From Saccharomycopsis fibuligera x Saccharomycopsis cf. fibuligera (lineage: Eukaryota > Ascomycota > Saccharomycetes > Ascoideales > Saccharomycopsidaceae): DNA of 64,000 bases. The position numbers and the translations under genes are program-made. The stretch is from contig CP012811.1 in assembly GCA_001936135.1 (NCBI GenBank), positions 2,170,001 through 2,234,000 of the forward strand, read 5' to 3'. Positions within the stretch are counted from its first letter, which is position 1, and each line of letters begins with the position of its first letter. Positions 33,501 through 43,500 of the stretch are shown here, piece after piece. The notes beneath the pieces are model-generated. The model was not told where the DNA came from. It saw nothing but the letters and a program-made list of their open reading frames with translations, and did not search any database.

Positions 33501-34093
33501 AACAAAAAGCATATGATGACGAAATCAAAAGAACATGGCGTAAACAAAATGAGTCATTATCTTCTGATGAGCCATTAGAATACAAGAAAGAACTAGTGCA
33601 AAAATGTCGTTACAATAACAGATCTCTTAAAAGCTCTGTGCCACCAAAAGTTCTTCGCATCACGAGAATGGTTAGGAATCAATATGGAGTTCTTGAACGT
33701 CAAGTTGAAGTTATCAAGGATGAACGAGTGATTAACGCATATCTACTTAGAAAAAGTCAAAGATATCAAGAAGAACTTCAATCAAAATCACAACAACTTT
33801 CTCAAAGTATCGATTTATCCACGGTTAAGACACCTACAAATGAAGATGAAAAGAAACTCCTTGAGCAAGAACTTGAAAAACTTCAAGCCCAAAAAAATAA
33901 TCGAAAAGTATTACAATCTGGTAAAGGTATTGGAAAAGGAAGGAACACTAAGAGAAAATGTGCTCTTTGTGGTGCAGTGGGACACATTAGAACTAAAAAA
34001 TCGTGTCCAATGTATGGTAAGGTTCCATTACCTCCTAACGCTAGTGGTGGTTCACTGAATGTTTCGAGTCCCGGTCCTGCGGCAAGTCCGTGA
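30530..34093 (+). CDS. TAF1: TFIID subunit Taf1
   Basis: An 1187-residue protein (S. cerevisiae Taf1 is 1066). Taf1 is the scaffold of TFIID in promoter recognition. The acidic N-terminus (about 1-100, FDDDNMFGVGN) corresponds to the TAND region that binds TBP. It is followed by an Asn/Gln-rich stretch with a (CAG)n-coded Gln run near residue 225 and a charged helix (KKRAEAEKQRRLKAKADLEE). The central DUF3591 block (about 400-880) includes TADWDDDVLLG, FNISNDKAYEILKENYH, RSPFWNFGFVEKGKFVPTLY and GGSRTSTRYFLRSIGKIFLV. A C-terminal zinc knuckle (CALCGAVGHIRTKKSC) is present. As in other yeasts there is no bromodomain. The start is the first ATG after the RFA3/TAF1 promoter. Confidence 0.96.
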   Translation: MSKSKKSDNQGDENQLLSSFDDDNMFGVGNVASTINSQFGMGLDFDTKDFNTEHAQDAVDFEDISLTDESETGDNDKKIDERREIEDKQNIQQPQSPGLNEDVKINDHIITDSVGELGSIDFNGLSNDDNNNLHGFDSANLDFNLNLSLPNAGNNNLFDFNLSGIQTSELKDDPFSSALMSNNSHLFDGLFDNNNTEATNNNFVDNSIIGSQFNFPQVQLQHQDQEQQQQQQQQKSKIQLALPQKPTLSEEQIKRNEEIKKRAEAEKQRRLKAKADLEEQQLRYYYPLFKKDSILKMHTIFRLNPKKSTYTNYFAEHAFEGTNKSLIPTKLKIEFENDEKKLFNKKRVANSASVHGLGTAPAVKNYQKIINITDDDYEFFRDRSQKQIRSSTDDNANDTWLATADWDDDVLLGNVAAPPVTNRVLKNLEISKGLNAAKLYQYDEPHIDNDYEEAIFEGNVAFISKANLKLDMNDPNLLFALRNNSSRSRRGKVTAALPTNEKFLIARFNISNDKAYEILKENYHTKIRATLGNLIIDHSMPAIRLQSPYYKVKLTKQQTRSFHRPKFIVRSNTVMYFSKPKLRKKKKDKGKDIKEIYGKTTDLTLGDTAPFYLLEYTEENPLILSNFGMGSKIINYYRKKHEEDTYRPKGLIGETHVLGVQDRSPFWNFGFVEKGKFVPTLYNQMVRAPVFQHDAQSTDFLLLKSVGGSRTSTRYFLRSIGKIFLVGQLYPVVEVPGPHSRKVTTVSKNRLKMIVYRVLNHNEHKRLVVKDISAHFPDQNDMQNRQRLKEFMVYQRSGEDQGYWKIKPNEKLPNEEEVKAMITPEDLCLLESMQVGQQHLEDYSIYSYDNINLDKFVPFVSKFNNKTEITGFSNAGSPMAFPTDATTPGGKGKSPAVNGNNSGNSNSNKTDLENLTGEQFEEQLAPWNTTRNFINATQGKAMLQLHGEGEPTGRSEGISFLRTSMKGGFKSLEDKDKSAKSGGHSYNVALQQKAYDDEIKRTWRKQNESLSSDEPLEYKKELVQKCRYNNRSLKSSVPPKVLRITRMVRNQYGVLERQVEVIKDERVINAYLLRKSQRYQEELQSKSQQLSQSIDLSTVKTPTNEDEKKLLEQELEKLQAQKNNRKVLQSGKGIGKGRNTKRKCALCGAVGHIRTKKSCPMYGKVPLPPNASGGSLNVSSPGPAASP

Positions 34094-35530
34094 ATTATAG
34101 TGCTCAAAAATACAAGCCGAAACGGTGGGTTACCAACGGCTACACTATTATCGTTATTTGACTAAAGTCTTTTTTTGCAACTTAGTGTGCTCAATTTACT
34201 ATTCACAAAAATTCACTGTATCTTGTATTATTAGTTAAACTTCTTCTCCCTTCTTTGCTTCATTTCCGATTTCTTTTTTTTTTTTTTTTTTGAAAGTTTT
34301 AATTTCAATCAAATTTCCACCCTGATAGGTATTATATGAAATCAAATAAAAATAAAATAAAAAAGCGAAGTAAAACAAAGTAAAACAAAGTAAAACAAAG
34401 TAAAACAAAGTAAAACAAAGTAAAACAAAGTAAAACAAAGTAAAACAAAGCAATGCACAAGCGGTGGAAAGAGGAACTATTATTGAGCCACTCACTACCT
34501 CGCTAATTTGTTGGCTTACGCAATGAATGAAAAACGATAAGCAGATAACTGTAAGCGTGACGATTTGATTATTTATTTGTTTTTGAGCAACTGTCCAAAT
34601 GTAGCAAAGGCTTGCTAGCTTTCCTTAATCAATCACATTGACAACAACAGCAGTAGCAGTAGCATCATCATCGATACAACTAGAAATTAGCCGAATCACT
34701 AATCTTTCCAAATATTCAATCAAAATTAAATTCCATAATCCTCTAAATGTCAATAATATGATAGTAGCAGTGGCGTAAAAATTTAAGAAACAAATGAATA
34801 AAATCATACACAGAAAGAAAAAAAAAAAAAAAAAAAAAAAAAATAAAGTAATTAATGAATTATAAAATTTAAAAACTTATAGAGGATCTTTACCTTTCTT
34901 ATATAAATATATACATATGTATTAATTTCTTCACTATCTGCTACTTTAGCTTTACTACATAGCTTGCACATACTTTAACGTGCCTCACTCTCCAAAATAT
35001 ACTTATTCAAAATTGCACGATGTAGATATAATAATATAATAATAGTAGTTCCGATGGTTTTAACTACAGAATTTATATTTGTAGGTTTTATAACTAGAAA
35101 TATTTACTTAAGTTGATATTTTTCCAAAAAGCAGTAGACTTTGTTGATGAAAAACAAAAAAAAATAAGGGTTAATAACCAACAGGAGCAAAATAAACATA
35201 ACGTTATCGCTGGTCATATAAACCCAGTATTGCAATAGAAATGTTGGTAAAGTTTTAAAAATATTATTTAAAAGCAGTTATATGCCGGACATACAAGGCA
35301 TCGACGACGTAAGGTGCTTGTAGACTATACCAACCAAATTATACTAACGTTGCGCTGTATCACCATACTTACTTGCGAAAAAAAAATTCAAATTGCCCGT
35401 AGAATTCTTTGATTAGGTCTTGTTAACGTATATTATATATATTAGAGTTAGCTAAAAAAAGAATGCTTTTTTTTTCTTTCCAAACAATCCAAACAGTAAT
35501 AAAACGTATAGATCAAGAAAAAAAAGAAAA
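34094..35530. other. Intergenic region between TAF1 and the tRNA gene
   Basis: 1.4 kb without a supported gene. It holds the TAF1 3' end, a 10-base minisatellite (listed separately), an A-run near 34818-34842 and AT-rich DNA. Nothing resembling a protein or structured RNA was recognised. Confidence 0.5.
34370..34449 (+). repeat. 10-base minisatellite, 8 copies
   Basis: Eight perfect copies of GTAAAACAAA in a row, ending just before GCAATGC. It is non-coding; apparent open frames through it are repeats of the same few residues. Ten bases per unit is close to one helical turn, so A-tracts are phased. Confidence 0.93.
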
Positions 35531-35604
35531 CACCGAACCTGGGACTCGAACCCAGAATCTCCTGATTAGAAGTCAGACGCCCTAACCAATTAGGCTAGCC
35601 CGGC
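35531..35604 (-). tRNA. tRNA-Arg (UCU)
   Basis: A 74-base cloverleaf on the minus strand. The acceptor stem GCCGGGC pairs with GTTCGGT and allows G-T pairs at 1-72 and elsewhere; the G1-T72 pair also occurs in S. cerevisiae tRNA-Arg(UCU). The D arm is GCCTAATTGGTTAGGGC. The anticodon loop CTTCTAA gives anticodon TCT. The T arm CTGGG-TTCGAGT-CCCAG has a perfect stem, and G is the discriminator base. There is no intron. A T-run (TTTTCTTTTTTTT) directly downstream serves as RNA polymerase III terminator. It reads AGA, the favoured Arg codon of AT-rich yeasts. Confidence 0.96.
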
Positions 35605-37153
35605 TAATTCTTGTTAAGTTTTTGTCAGAGGCATACCGAATATACACAATAGAAAAACACACAATGGTTAGGAAGCTCTGTTGTGGAGGTGGATTGTGAA
35701 CACAGTTTGTATGCGCGACTATGCAGGAATATGTAAAAAGAGTTGTTTGTTGAGGCTTGTGGAGTGGAAGAGACAAGTTGGAAAAGTAAACAAAGCAAAT
35801 AATCAAAAAAAAAAAAAAACATTAAAAGATAAGGCTGGGCGTTTGGCTACGGTTTCTCCGTACACAGAGAGAAACTGTGGGTGCAATAAACACAAACCAA
35901 AACAACGACAAAGCAAGCAAAATACGTGCAAATTTCTGTTATAGTCATAGCTAAGGGCAGTGTTTATTTCTACTATTAAAATGAGGCCTCAATGGCATCA
36001 TATGAAATCTACATAGTGAGCCTGTAATGGTTGAATAATATGATTTTTTGCAGTTTTTTTTTTTTTTTTTTTTTTTCACCTGGTTGGTTCTACTTACAAG
36101 CCGGCTGGCTGGCTCGGATATTGTTTTTCCCGCTCCCTTGCAGAAGTGAAAGACAAAGAATGAAGCCTGAAATTTCAAATGGAACAGAAAGGAAAGAAGA
36201 TCTTCGGCATAACTGTAGCAGCAGGAAGGGGGAAAATACAGCCAAAAAGAAGAAATAGAGAAAAAAAAAAGTAAAACAAGTAAATATGCATTTCAATTTG
36301 CAAATCGCAGATTGCAGATTGGTCTCCGAGGACCAAAGCGCTAACCGTTCACGTTAACCGGAGATTAATTGATAAATTGTTAGTACCTCGATCGGTGGAT
36401 GCACTTTAGTACTGACTCGTGAGTTAATCTAACTGCTGCTGTCGATGGCAATGGCGATGGTGACACATAATTTTGTCGAAATTGGATCCAAATCTTGCAT
36501 ATGGTCAATCAATTGGCGCAGTATATACATGGAAAGCACTAGTTGAGAGTAGTATAACATTGAATGTAAGAATGGCTATTGGTGCTGATAGCACTTAACG
36601 TTCAACGGATATAATGATGAATCAAAAACCATAGCATTATGAAACTCCAAAAGTTTGGTGCCGAGATGAGAACTCCATTCGATGAAGGAGGCATAGAAAG
36701 ACTCTACAAAAAGTTAAAAATACTGTACTTGGACTTAACGCCATCAACGCTTTCACTCATTATACAAAACTAGATAGATAATAAAAAGTCAAAATAAACA
36801 GAGAAAATACCAAGATTACCAGAAAGAAAAATAAAATTAAAAAGGCCAAAAATAAGACAAAAGAATAAAAATCAAGTAGAAAAAAAAAGCGTTTACCAGT
36901 TTGAGAAAAACCACAGATTTATATATTTTATACTTTCATTAAACAAGTATTAGAAAAGTAGAGTAAAATAGGTTAAGGGAAACATAAGAATAAACAAAGA
37001 AGAGATGGAAAGGGGAAACGCGATAAACGAGATAATGACGGAGATGATGAAATACTAATTAAACAATGTAGAGGATAGGAGAAAAGGCAAAGGATAAAAA
37101 AAATAAAATAAAAAGCAAACAAACGCTAAAGACACAATGACTCAATTTAATAT
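35605..37153. other. Intergenic region between the tRNA gene and LSP1
   Basis: 1.5 kb without a gene. A T-run lies at 36054-36076. The last 450 bases, next to the LSP1 stop codon, are strongly A-rich and fit a long 3' untranslated region. Open frames here are short and low in complexity. Confidence 0.5.
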
Positions 37154-38140
37154 TTAGGCAGTAGCTTTTTCTTCTGGGTGTTCTTCTTGATTGAAGTTCT
37201 TTTCAGTTTCAGTCAAGCCATTCAATTCCTGCTCCAATTCTTCTTGTTGTTTTTGATACTGTTCATTTTCCAAAGCTTCTTCATCACTAGTGTCATAAAC
37301 GTCATCTTCAGTGTTTCTGATACTCAAAGTTGGTTTAACAGCAGCAGAATCCAAAGTCCAGTTTCTCAATGCGTTTTCGGCATCGACGATAATTTGTTTA
37401 GAAGTTTCATAGCCATCATAAGCTGGTCTAGTTTCACCTGGAGTAACTGGAGCATCGTCCAACAACTCAAGCAATGCTTTACCGTAGCCGGCAATCAAAG
37501 CCATTTTCTCAGCATGCTCTCTAATAGAGTCAAATTGATAATTGAAGGCCAACTTCAATTTTTCTCTAGTAATGTTGGACAATTGAGCTTCTGCAACCAA
37601 AGATTCAGCTTCGGCTCTTACCAATTCTTGTTCCAAAATCATAATTTTTGGAGATTGTGGGTCCTTGTATTTCAAATAAGCAATCTTGTCAGTAATTTTA
37701 GCTTTACGGTCTCTGGATGGTTGAACTGAGGCTTCAATATTTCTCACAGACTTTATGGTCAATCTATATTGGTCATATCTGTCAATGAACAAATCGTCCA
37801 ATTCACCCAATTCATAAATCAACACCCCCAATTTGTCAGTAATGTCAGAAACATCATCATCATTTTCTTCACCCCAAATAGACAATTGCTTAGCAACGGC
37901 TCTTCTTTCGTTAGCAGCCAATTCCAAAGCTCTCATGACATTTTTTTCCATCTTGACATATTGAGCCAATTTCTTGGCCAATTCAGGACCAAAAGAGCCA
38001 GCGGCATTTTTTCTAAAAGATGAAGCAATACCGCTTTTACCGAAATAGTGTCTTTTGGTGGTAGAAGTTGGAGGAGCAGGGGATTGCAATTGAGATGCAG
38101 TTGGGGCTCTAGTATTTCTCAAGGAGTATGTTCTGTTCAT
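37154..38140 (-). CDS. LSP1: Eisosome core protein Lsp1 (BAR domain)
   Basis: A 328-residue protein of the Pil1/Lsp1 family. These proteins assemble on the inner face of the plasma membrane to form eisosomes (MCC furrows). The near-invariant N-terminus (TYSLRNTRAPTASQLQSP), the QLSIWGEENDDDVSDITDKL block, EASVQPSRDRKAKITDKIAY, YLKYKDPQSPKI and VTPGETRPAYDGYE are intact; residues 40-270 form the BAR domain. The C-terminus is acidic and Gln/Glu-rich. RNIEASVQPSRDRK and EDDVYDTSDEE are closer to S. cerevisiae Lsp1 than Pil1, so LSP1 is the better name, but PIL1 cannot be excluded. The leader on the sense strand is CT-rich, common for highly expressed yeast genes. In S. cerevisiae the sphingoid-base-activated kinases Pkh1/2 phosphorylate it. 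Confidence 0.93.
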   Translation of the reverse strand: MNRTYSLRNTRAPTASQLQSPAPPTSTTKRHYFGKSGIASSFRKNAAGSFGPELAKKLAQYVKMEKNVMRALELAANERRAVAKQLSIWGEENDDDVSDITDKLGVLIYELGELDDLFIDRYDQYRLTIKSVRNIEASVQPSRDRKAKITDKIAYLKYKDPQSPKIMILEQELVRAEAESLVAEAQLSNITREKLKLAFNYQFDSIREHAEKMALIAGYGKALLELLDDAPVTPGETRPAYDGYETSKQIIVDAENALRNWTLDSAAVKPTLSIRNTEDDVYDTSDEEALENEQYQKQQEELEQELNGLTETEKNFNQEEHPEEKATA

Positions 38141-39811
38141 TGTTGTGTATTTGTTTGTGTGCTTGTTTGTTTTGCAGCGCTACTTGTAAAGTAATATGAG
38201 AAAAGTAAACAAAGTTTTGAAAAGCAAAAAAGAAAAGAAGGAGAAGAAGGAGAAGAACAGAGAATAGAAATGAGAGAAGAGAAAGAAGGAAGAAGGAAAG
38301 GGAGGAAAGTAGAAAAACAGGAGGAGGACAAGAAAAACAGCAGCAAGCGAATTGATATTTATAAGTGGAGGAGCAGGTAGCAGCGCAGCAGCGCAAGCAG
38401 CACTGCGGTAGAGTAGCAGCAGTTTAAAAGCAGCAGAGCAATAATGGCAGCCAGCAAAAATGCTTCAGCAAGCGCTCAGTCAGCCAGTCACTCGGAACGT
38501 AAACTGCCACTCTCTTTTTCTGGTCTGTCGTACGCCTGCAGCTGACTGCAGCTACAGATTCTGGTGGAAGGTTGGGTGCGGCCTCGTTTGCTGCAAAAAA
38601 TATGCTACAACAGGTTACTTTTCCTTCCAGATACGGCAGCTGCTGTGGCGGTGGTATTTCAATATGAGCTCGTAATACTGGTATTACGTACTCTCTCCCT
38701 TTAGCGTGCGCTTATAAGGCGAGGAGGTGCGCAGAAAATACGTCACTTTATTTAGCTAACTATAGTAGTCTAGAAGTGACATCATAAAAGGTGGTCAGCG
38801 CCCGTTGCCCGGAATACGTCTCATAGCACTACTAGCTGCCTTGGAGCAACGCGTCATGGGCAAAATAATTAAGGCGGTACACGTAATTGCAATTATGAGG
38901 TGTTTGCTAGATTTTTCCATAATAGCGGTTTTCTGTGAATATTTTAGTGTATGGCTGAGAGAGTCATAAACATCATCGTTCGTCATTCATTCGTCACTCG
39001 TCGAACGATGATAATTAAGAAACTGAAATAGAGGAAAAGGCGTTGAAAAATTCTACTAATTTACTCAGCAAGAATCAGCTTGTCTGTTTCCATCCCTGAA
39101 GATGAACCGAGCTACCGTCAAGCTGTATACCACTAATTGACGATTAGCATTAACGCCTATGGGTTTTCTAGAAGCTGAACTGTTTCATTCATTCTGCCCT
39201 GTAATTATATGCTAAAAGCGCTACCGCACCACCCAAGCACTGGCCCTGTAGCGACGATCGGAGTTTTTCAGAAATGTGAAAGATTGGATGCGATCGATCG
39301 ATCAATCAGTGTTATTATACAGCAGAGCAAACGGAGTTGGCTGCTTGCTTTGAGACCGCCGGCTTTTGACACCAGTTGCTTTCGCAATTGTCTCATTTGC
39401 CGCCTTAGCTGTCCTAGATAGCAGCTGTGATCCGAAGAGACTTATAAGTGGGTATTATTGCCCAATCTGTATTCTGATATATTGTGTTTATTGAGTTGTT
39501 ATTCCATTTTACTTTTTTTGTTTTTCGTTTTGTTTTTTGATCTTCACCTTAGTCTTTGCATCTTTCTGTCTATCGCTACCGGCTTATCTCATCGTGTAAT
39601 TTCCAAAATTTTGGTTTTTTTCTATTGTTTTCCATCTGCAGCTTTTCCGCAGCCCATCAGCGACTTCTCTTCTCCTCATTTTTAATACCTGGAGAAATTT
39701 TGGAAAAAAATTTTAAAGTATTTACAAAACAACAGCAACAGTACACAGCAGAAATCATAGTAACTCAATTGTCACGCATATCTGTTACACCTGTATTGCT
39801 ATCACACCTCA
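38141..39811. promoter_or_regulatory. Long divergent promoter of LSP1 and SYM1
   Basis: 1.67 kb between divergent start codons. Next to LSP1 is a purine-rich block (38216-38345), which is CT-rich in LSP1 sense. The middle holds GC-richer DNA and a GATC-tandem palindrome at about 39291-39302 (CGATCGATCGATC). T-rich DNA at 39500-39630 precedes SYM1. No gene is supported in it. Confidence 0.5.
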
Positions 39812-40531
39812 ATGGCTTTCTTCAATATTTTCAGTCGTTATCAAAAACTATTGATCAAACGACCATTTCTCACCAACGCAGTCTCCACCGCTCTTATTTT
39901 CTCTTCTGGTGATGCTCTTGCTCAACTCATTTTCCCCGAACAGCAAATATCCACTCAGAAGCTTAACGACGACGACGATAAAAACAAAACCAATAGCGAT
40001 CCAAATACAGCTTTAAGTCTACTGAGCGGTAGTGCAAGCAGCGCTAGCAAGTTACCATCTTACGATTATGCCAGAACATTAAGAGCTGCCATTTATGGTG
40101 GGATCATTTTCGCTCCTATTGGCGATAGCTGGTACAAAATCCTTTCTAAGCTTAGATTCCCACTCAAGTTGCCAGCCAACAGGAAACCAGCATTGAGAAA
40201 CGGTTTGGACACTTTCACTAGAGTATGTGTTGACCAATTGTTCTTTGCCCCATTAGGTATTCCATTGTATTTTTCCGTGATGTCGTTACTAGAAAACAAG
40301 TCATTTGATCAATTGAAACACAACCTTCAAGAAAATTACAAAGTGACGCTTTTGACAAATTGGATGGTTTGGCCGCTTTTCCAATTCGCCAATTTTAGTT
40401 TGATTCCAGTGGAGTTCCGTTTGCTCAGTGTCAACGTGATTAGTATCTTTTGGAACTGTTTTTTGAGTTATAGAAATGACAGATTTAGCAAAGCTGAGCT
40501 TCCAGTATACAGTCCACCAGCTCCAGAATAA
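39812..40531 (+). CDS. SYM1: Mitochondrial inner-membrane protein Sym1 (Mpv17/PMP22 family)
   Basis: A 239-residue protein with the Mpv17 fold. It starts FNIFSRYQKLLIKRPFLTNA, then has the family's first helix with SSGDALAQ, a species-specific Asn/Lys/Asp-rich insert (about 48-75), YDYARTLRAAIYGGIIFAPI, GDSWYKIL, TFTRVCVDQLFFAPLGIPLY and the terminal signature NWMVWPLFQFANFSLIPVEF. In S. cerevisiae Sym1 forms a pore in the mitochondrial inner membrane and is needed for growth on ethanol at high temperature. The human relative MPV17 is linked to mitochondrial DNA depletion. It is the last housekeeping gene before the long gene-free stretch. Confidence 0.95.
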   Translation: MAFFNIFSRYQKLLIKRPFLTNAVSTALIFSSGDALAQLIFPEQQISTQKLNDDDDKNKTNSDPNTALSLLSGSASSASKLPSYDYARTLRAAIYGGIIFAPIGDSWYKILSKLRFPLKLPANRKPALRNGLDTFTRVCVDQLFFAPLGIPLYFSVMSLLENKSFDQLKHNLQENYKVTLLTNWMVWPLFQFANFSLIPVEFRLLSVNVISIFWNCFLSYRNDRFSKAELPVYSPPAPE

Positions 40532-43500
40532 ATTCATTCACCTACATAGCATGATAATAAACAATGAAAATATTCATAAGAGATGGTATATCCAGCAAGA
40601 AATCAGTAGCTACTAACGGTATAAATCACCTAGTGATGTCTTATATTCTAGTGGTAAACGAGATCCGTCGTTGAAATTAGTGTACATCATATGATCTCTT
40701 TTTTTCCGAGGGTGGTGTACAAAAACACGCCGCGCCAGCCTATACTATGTTTTCTACGCAAAGCACCTTTTGATCCGTTGTAGCGCCCAAGCATGGAAAA
40801 TAACCAAAGTGCAGTGAAACAAATTATTAACAATTTTTTCACCTAGCTAATGACAAAACATGTGTTAGTCGTGCTCTTGCGGATTCGAACCTTTAGGTCA
40901 AAATGTAGATATACTTATCACCACTTTTCCTATTCGTACAGCAAGCAATCTGAATTTTGATGTTTGCTATCATCCAACTCTTGAAATTTTTGGACTACAT
41001 GTATTGGGCAAAAGATCTATGTTCAATATTTGAATGTTCAAAGTTGGTGGTACGCATTTCATTCTGTTCGTGAAAAGAAGCATTTGATTAAATTATTTAC
41101 CAATTTATCAATAATGTTTTTTTTCTGGTTGTTGATTAACGCAACCAAATCTTTTCTAGTGAGTCTTGAAAAATTGTCAACATGCCTTTGTTATAAAGTG
41201 CGTAATGATGTATCTTCAAATTCCAAAACATCAGAGAAATTTACGAGCAGCAAACCACATATGGGGCCTGTCTGGAATCAAAGTGGGATACGAAAGTACT
41301 GACGTGCGTGAAAAAACTAAATGTGGAAATTTAATGACAGCAGCATTGAGGTAGCAAAGATAAACTCGTAGAGACAGTACTTTGTGAATGAATCTTTATC
41401 CGCATTTTCTCTATGCCCACTTGCAATGTACCAACACTATTCGTCATGGCGTATAACGTTGCAGCGACGAGATTTTATGAATCATGACTTTACAAGTGCT
41501 AAACTCATATTCACGAAAAAGGGTTGCTTTAATTCAGCAGAAAGTTTGCCTGACTTTTTGGTGCTGTCTTCTCTTCTTTTGCTTTAAAAGTTTTTAAAAA
41601 AACACAAACAAAAATATTTACAAATATAGTGCCAATCGCGTTTAATTACAAAAAGTGAAGCGCACTCAAAGTTGTTTCAAAAAAAAAAAAAAAAATTTTT
41701 TTTAACAACCAAATTAGTTGGAAATAATATCACAATAAGTAAGGGTACCGCATCAGGAATCACGGAAACCCAAAAGGAGAGTTAATTAATTAGTATGATT
41801 ACAGGGACAGCTTTAATTGGCACAAGTATGAATACCTAGCTGCTCGCTTCTGTAGATTGGCAATTTTAATATTGTTAACAACACCTTTTCGAGCTAATTT
41901 CCACTAACTAAAAACAATTGGGAATCTGGACAAAAGCGGCTGTAATTACTGCGGGTCTCAAAAATTCACGGGTCTTCATGTAGAGTAAGCTTTATGTTGA
42001 ACTTTTTCATTTGCAAAAAAAAATTGGTCCTCCACATGTAGCATATAGGATGGTTACTTTTTAGAAGACAAATGGTGCTATGTGGCATTTTTAGTAAAAT
42101 TTGCCATTAACCACAACCGTGTTTCCAGTAGCGGCACCAAATGTAATTAATTCGATTTTAGGCGGATTCGAAGTAAGCAACAAAAGAGAAATCAAGCAAA
42201 ACCGTTCCACAGAAGACGGAAAATTGTCTCAACGGGCGTGGTTTCCTCGTCCGCAGCTGCAGCGTCAACATGCATAAACAACCTCTGAGTGAACAACATT
42301 TGTAAACCGAACGAGCACGCAAGTTATGATGCTTCACACATCAGGACAGTATATCAGTACCCCGTATAACCCTATTTCTCACAAAAGTAGGGTTTTGGTG
42401 GTAGAAAATTTCAAGTTAACCAGTTTTCTGATATGTTAATGTTCTGCACTCTTTGCCAGCGGCTAACTAAGTGTCTTTCGATTTTTTTTGGCCTGGCCCA
42501 ATCCCGTTCTTTGGCAAATTTTTGAAATCTTCTACAAAAACTCAGGAGCAGTATAACTTTACAATAAATAGCAACTACTGACTTCATATACCACAGCTTT
42601 GTCTAAAATTAAAATTACGTTTGGCAACATTACCTGTTATAAATTATTATTTATTCATAAACCAGGAAATTGGGCTTCACAGTGGTATCAATCTTTTCTT
42701 GTATCCGTAAAATTTTGGCATTATTATAGCCCTTCGACTAATTGTTAATAATTCGTGCATTTTGAGACAAAAATTTCTATTAACTGCTTAGCATAACTAC
42801 ACAATACATTACCCTAGCGCCCAGTCAATTGGCTGACCCTTTGCGACACATTTTATCCTATAACCAATGTGGGATAGTTTGCAAGCAGGTAAGCAAAGCT
42901 TGTCGGCAAAAACTACGAAGGTACAGGTTCAATTGTAAACAATTCCGAATATCCCTCACTATAGATACTTTTACTTAGAAAAAAATACTCAAAAAAATTC
43001 GACATACAAATTTGAATGACCTGTAATTATGCAGCCATCATGTATAATATTTTTGCCATTATATATCAGGAGGGAAGAGCATGTGTGCCTTAGCAGTGAG
43101 CTATGGCATTGACGAAGCAGCACAGTATGCTGTTTCTTCTGATAAGTTTGCTAATCTGCCGGAATACTGAAATACCAACAGCTATAGCATAACTCGCCCA
43201 AATTTTGAGTGTTAAATGCTAACTGGAATTAAGCCGCGCACTTTTAGATTTAGGATGTCTGAATCTGGCTAAAAGCATCTGCAAACTTTACTTATTTAAT
43301 GTTTTGTATTCATAAACATACTTTTTTAATTTTGAAAACAATAAAAATGGAACTGGCCTATACACATCATGATGCGGAAATTCAGATTATCAGCATGAAA
43401 GCAGGATGTTGATACCGCGTGCGCAGACCAAATATGCGCAGTTTTGATTGACTTGTTCTATTTTTGTTGAACATGCTCATTTTTCTACTCAAAGTGGTAA

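Noticed and set aside
36612-36700. C-box-like ATGATGA suggesting a C/D snoRNA
   Set aside because: No suitably placed D-box (CTGA) or flanking stem was found.
41030-41302. 90-residue frame within the gene-free region
   Set aside because: Composition is random-like, no motif, and no promoter or leader features; not supported as a gene.
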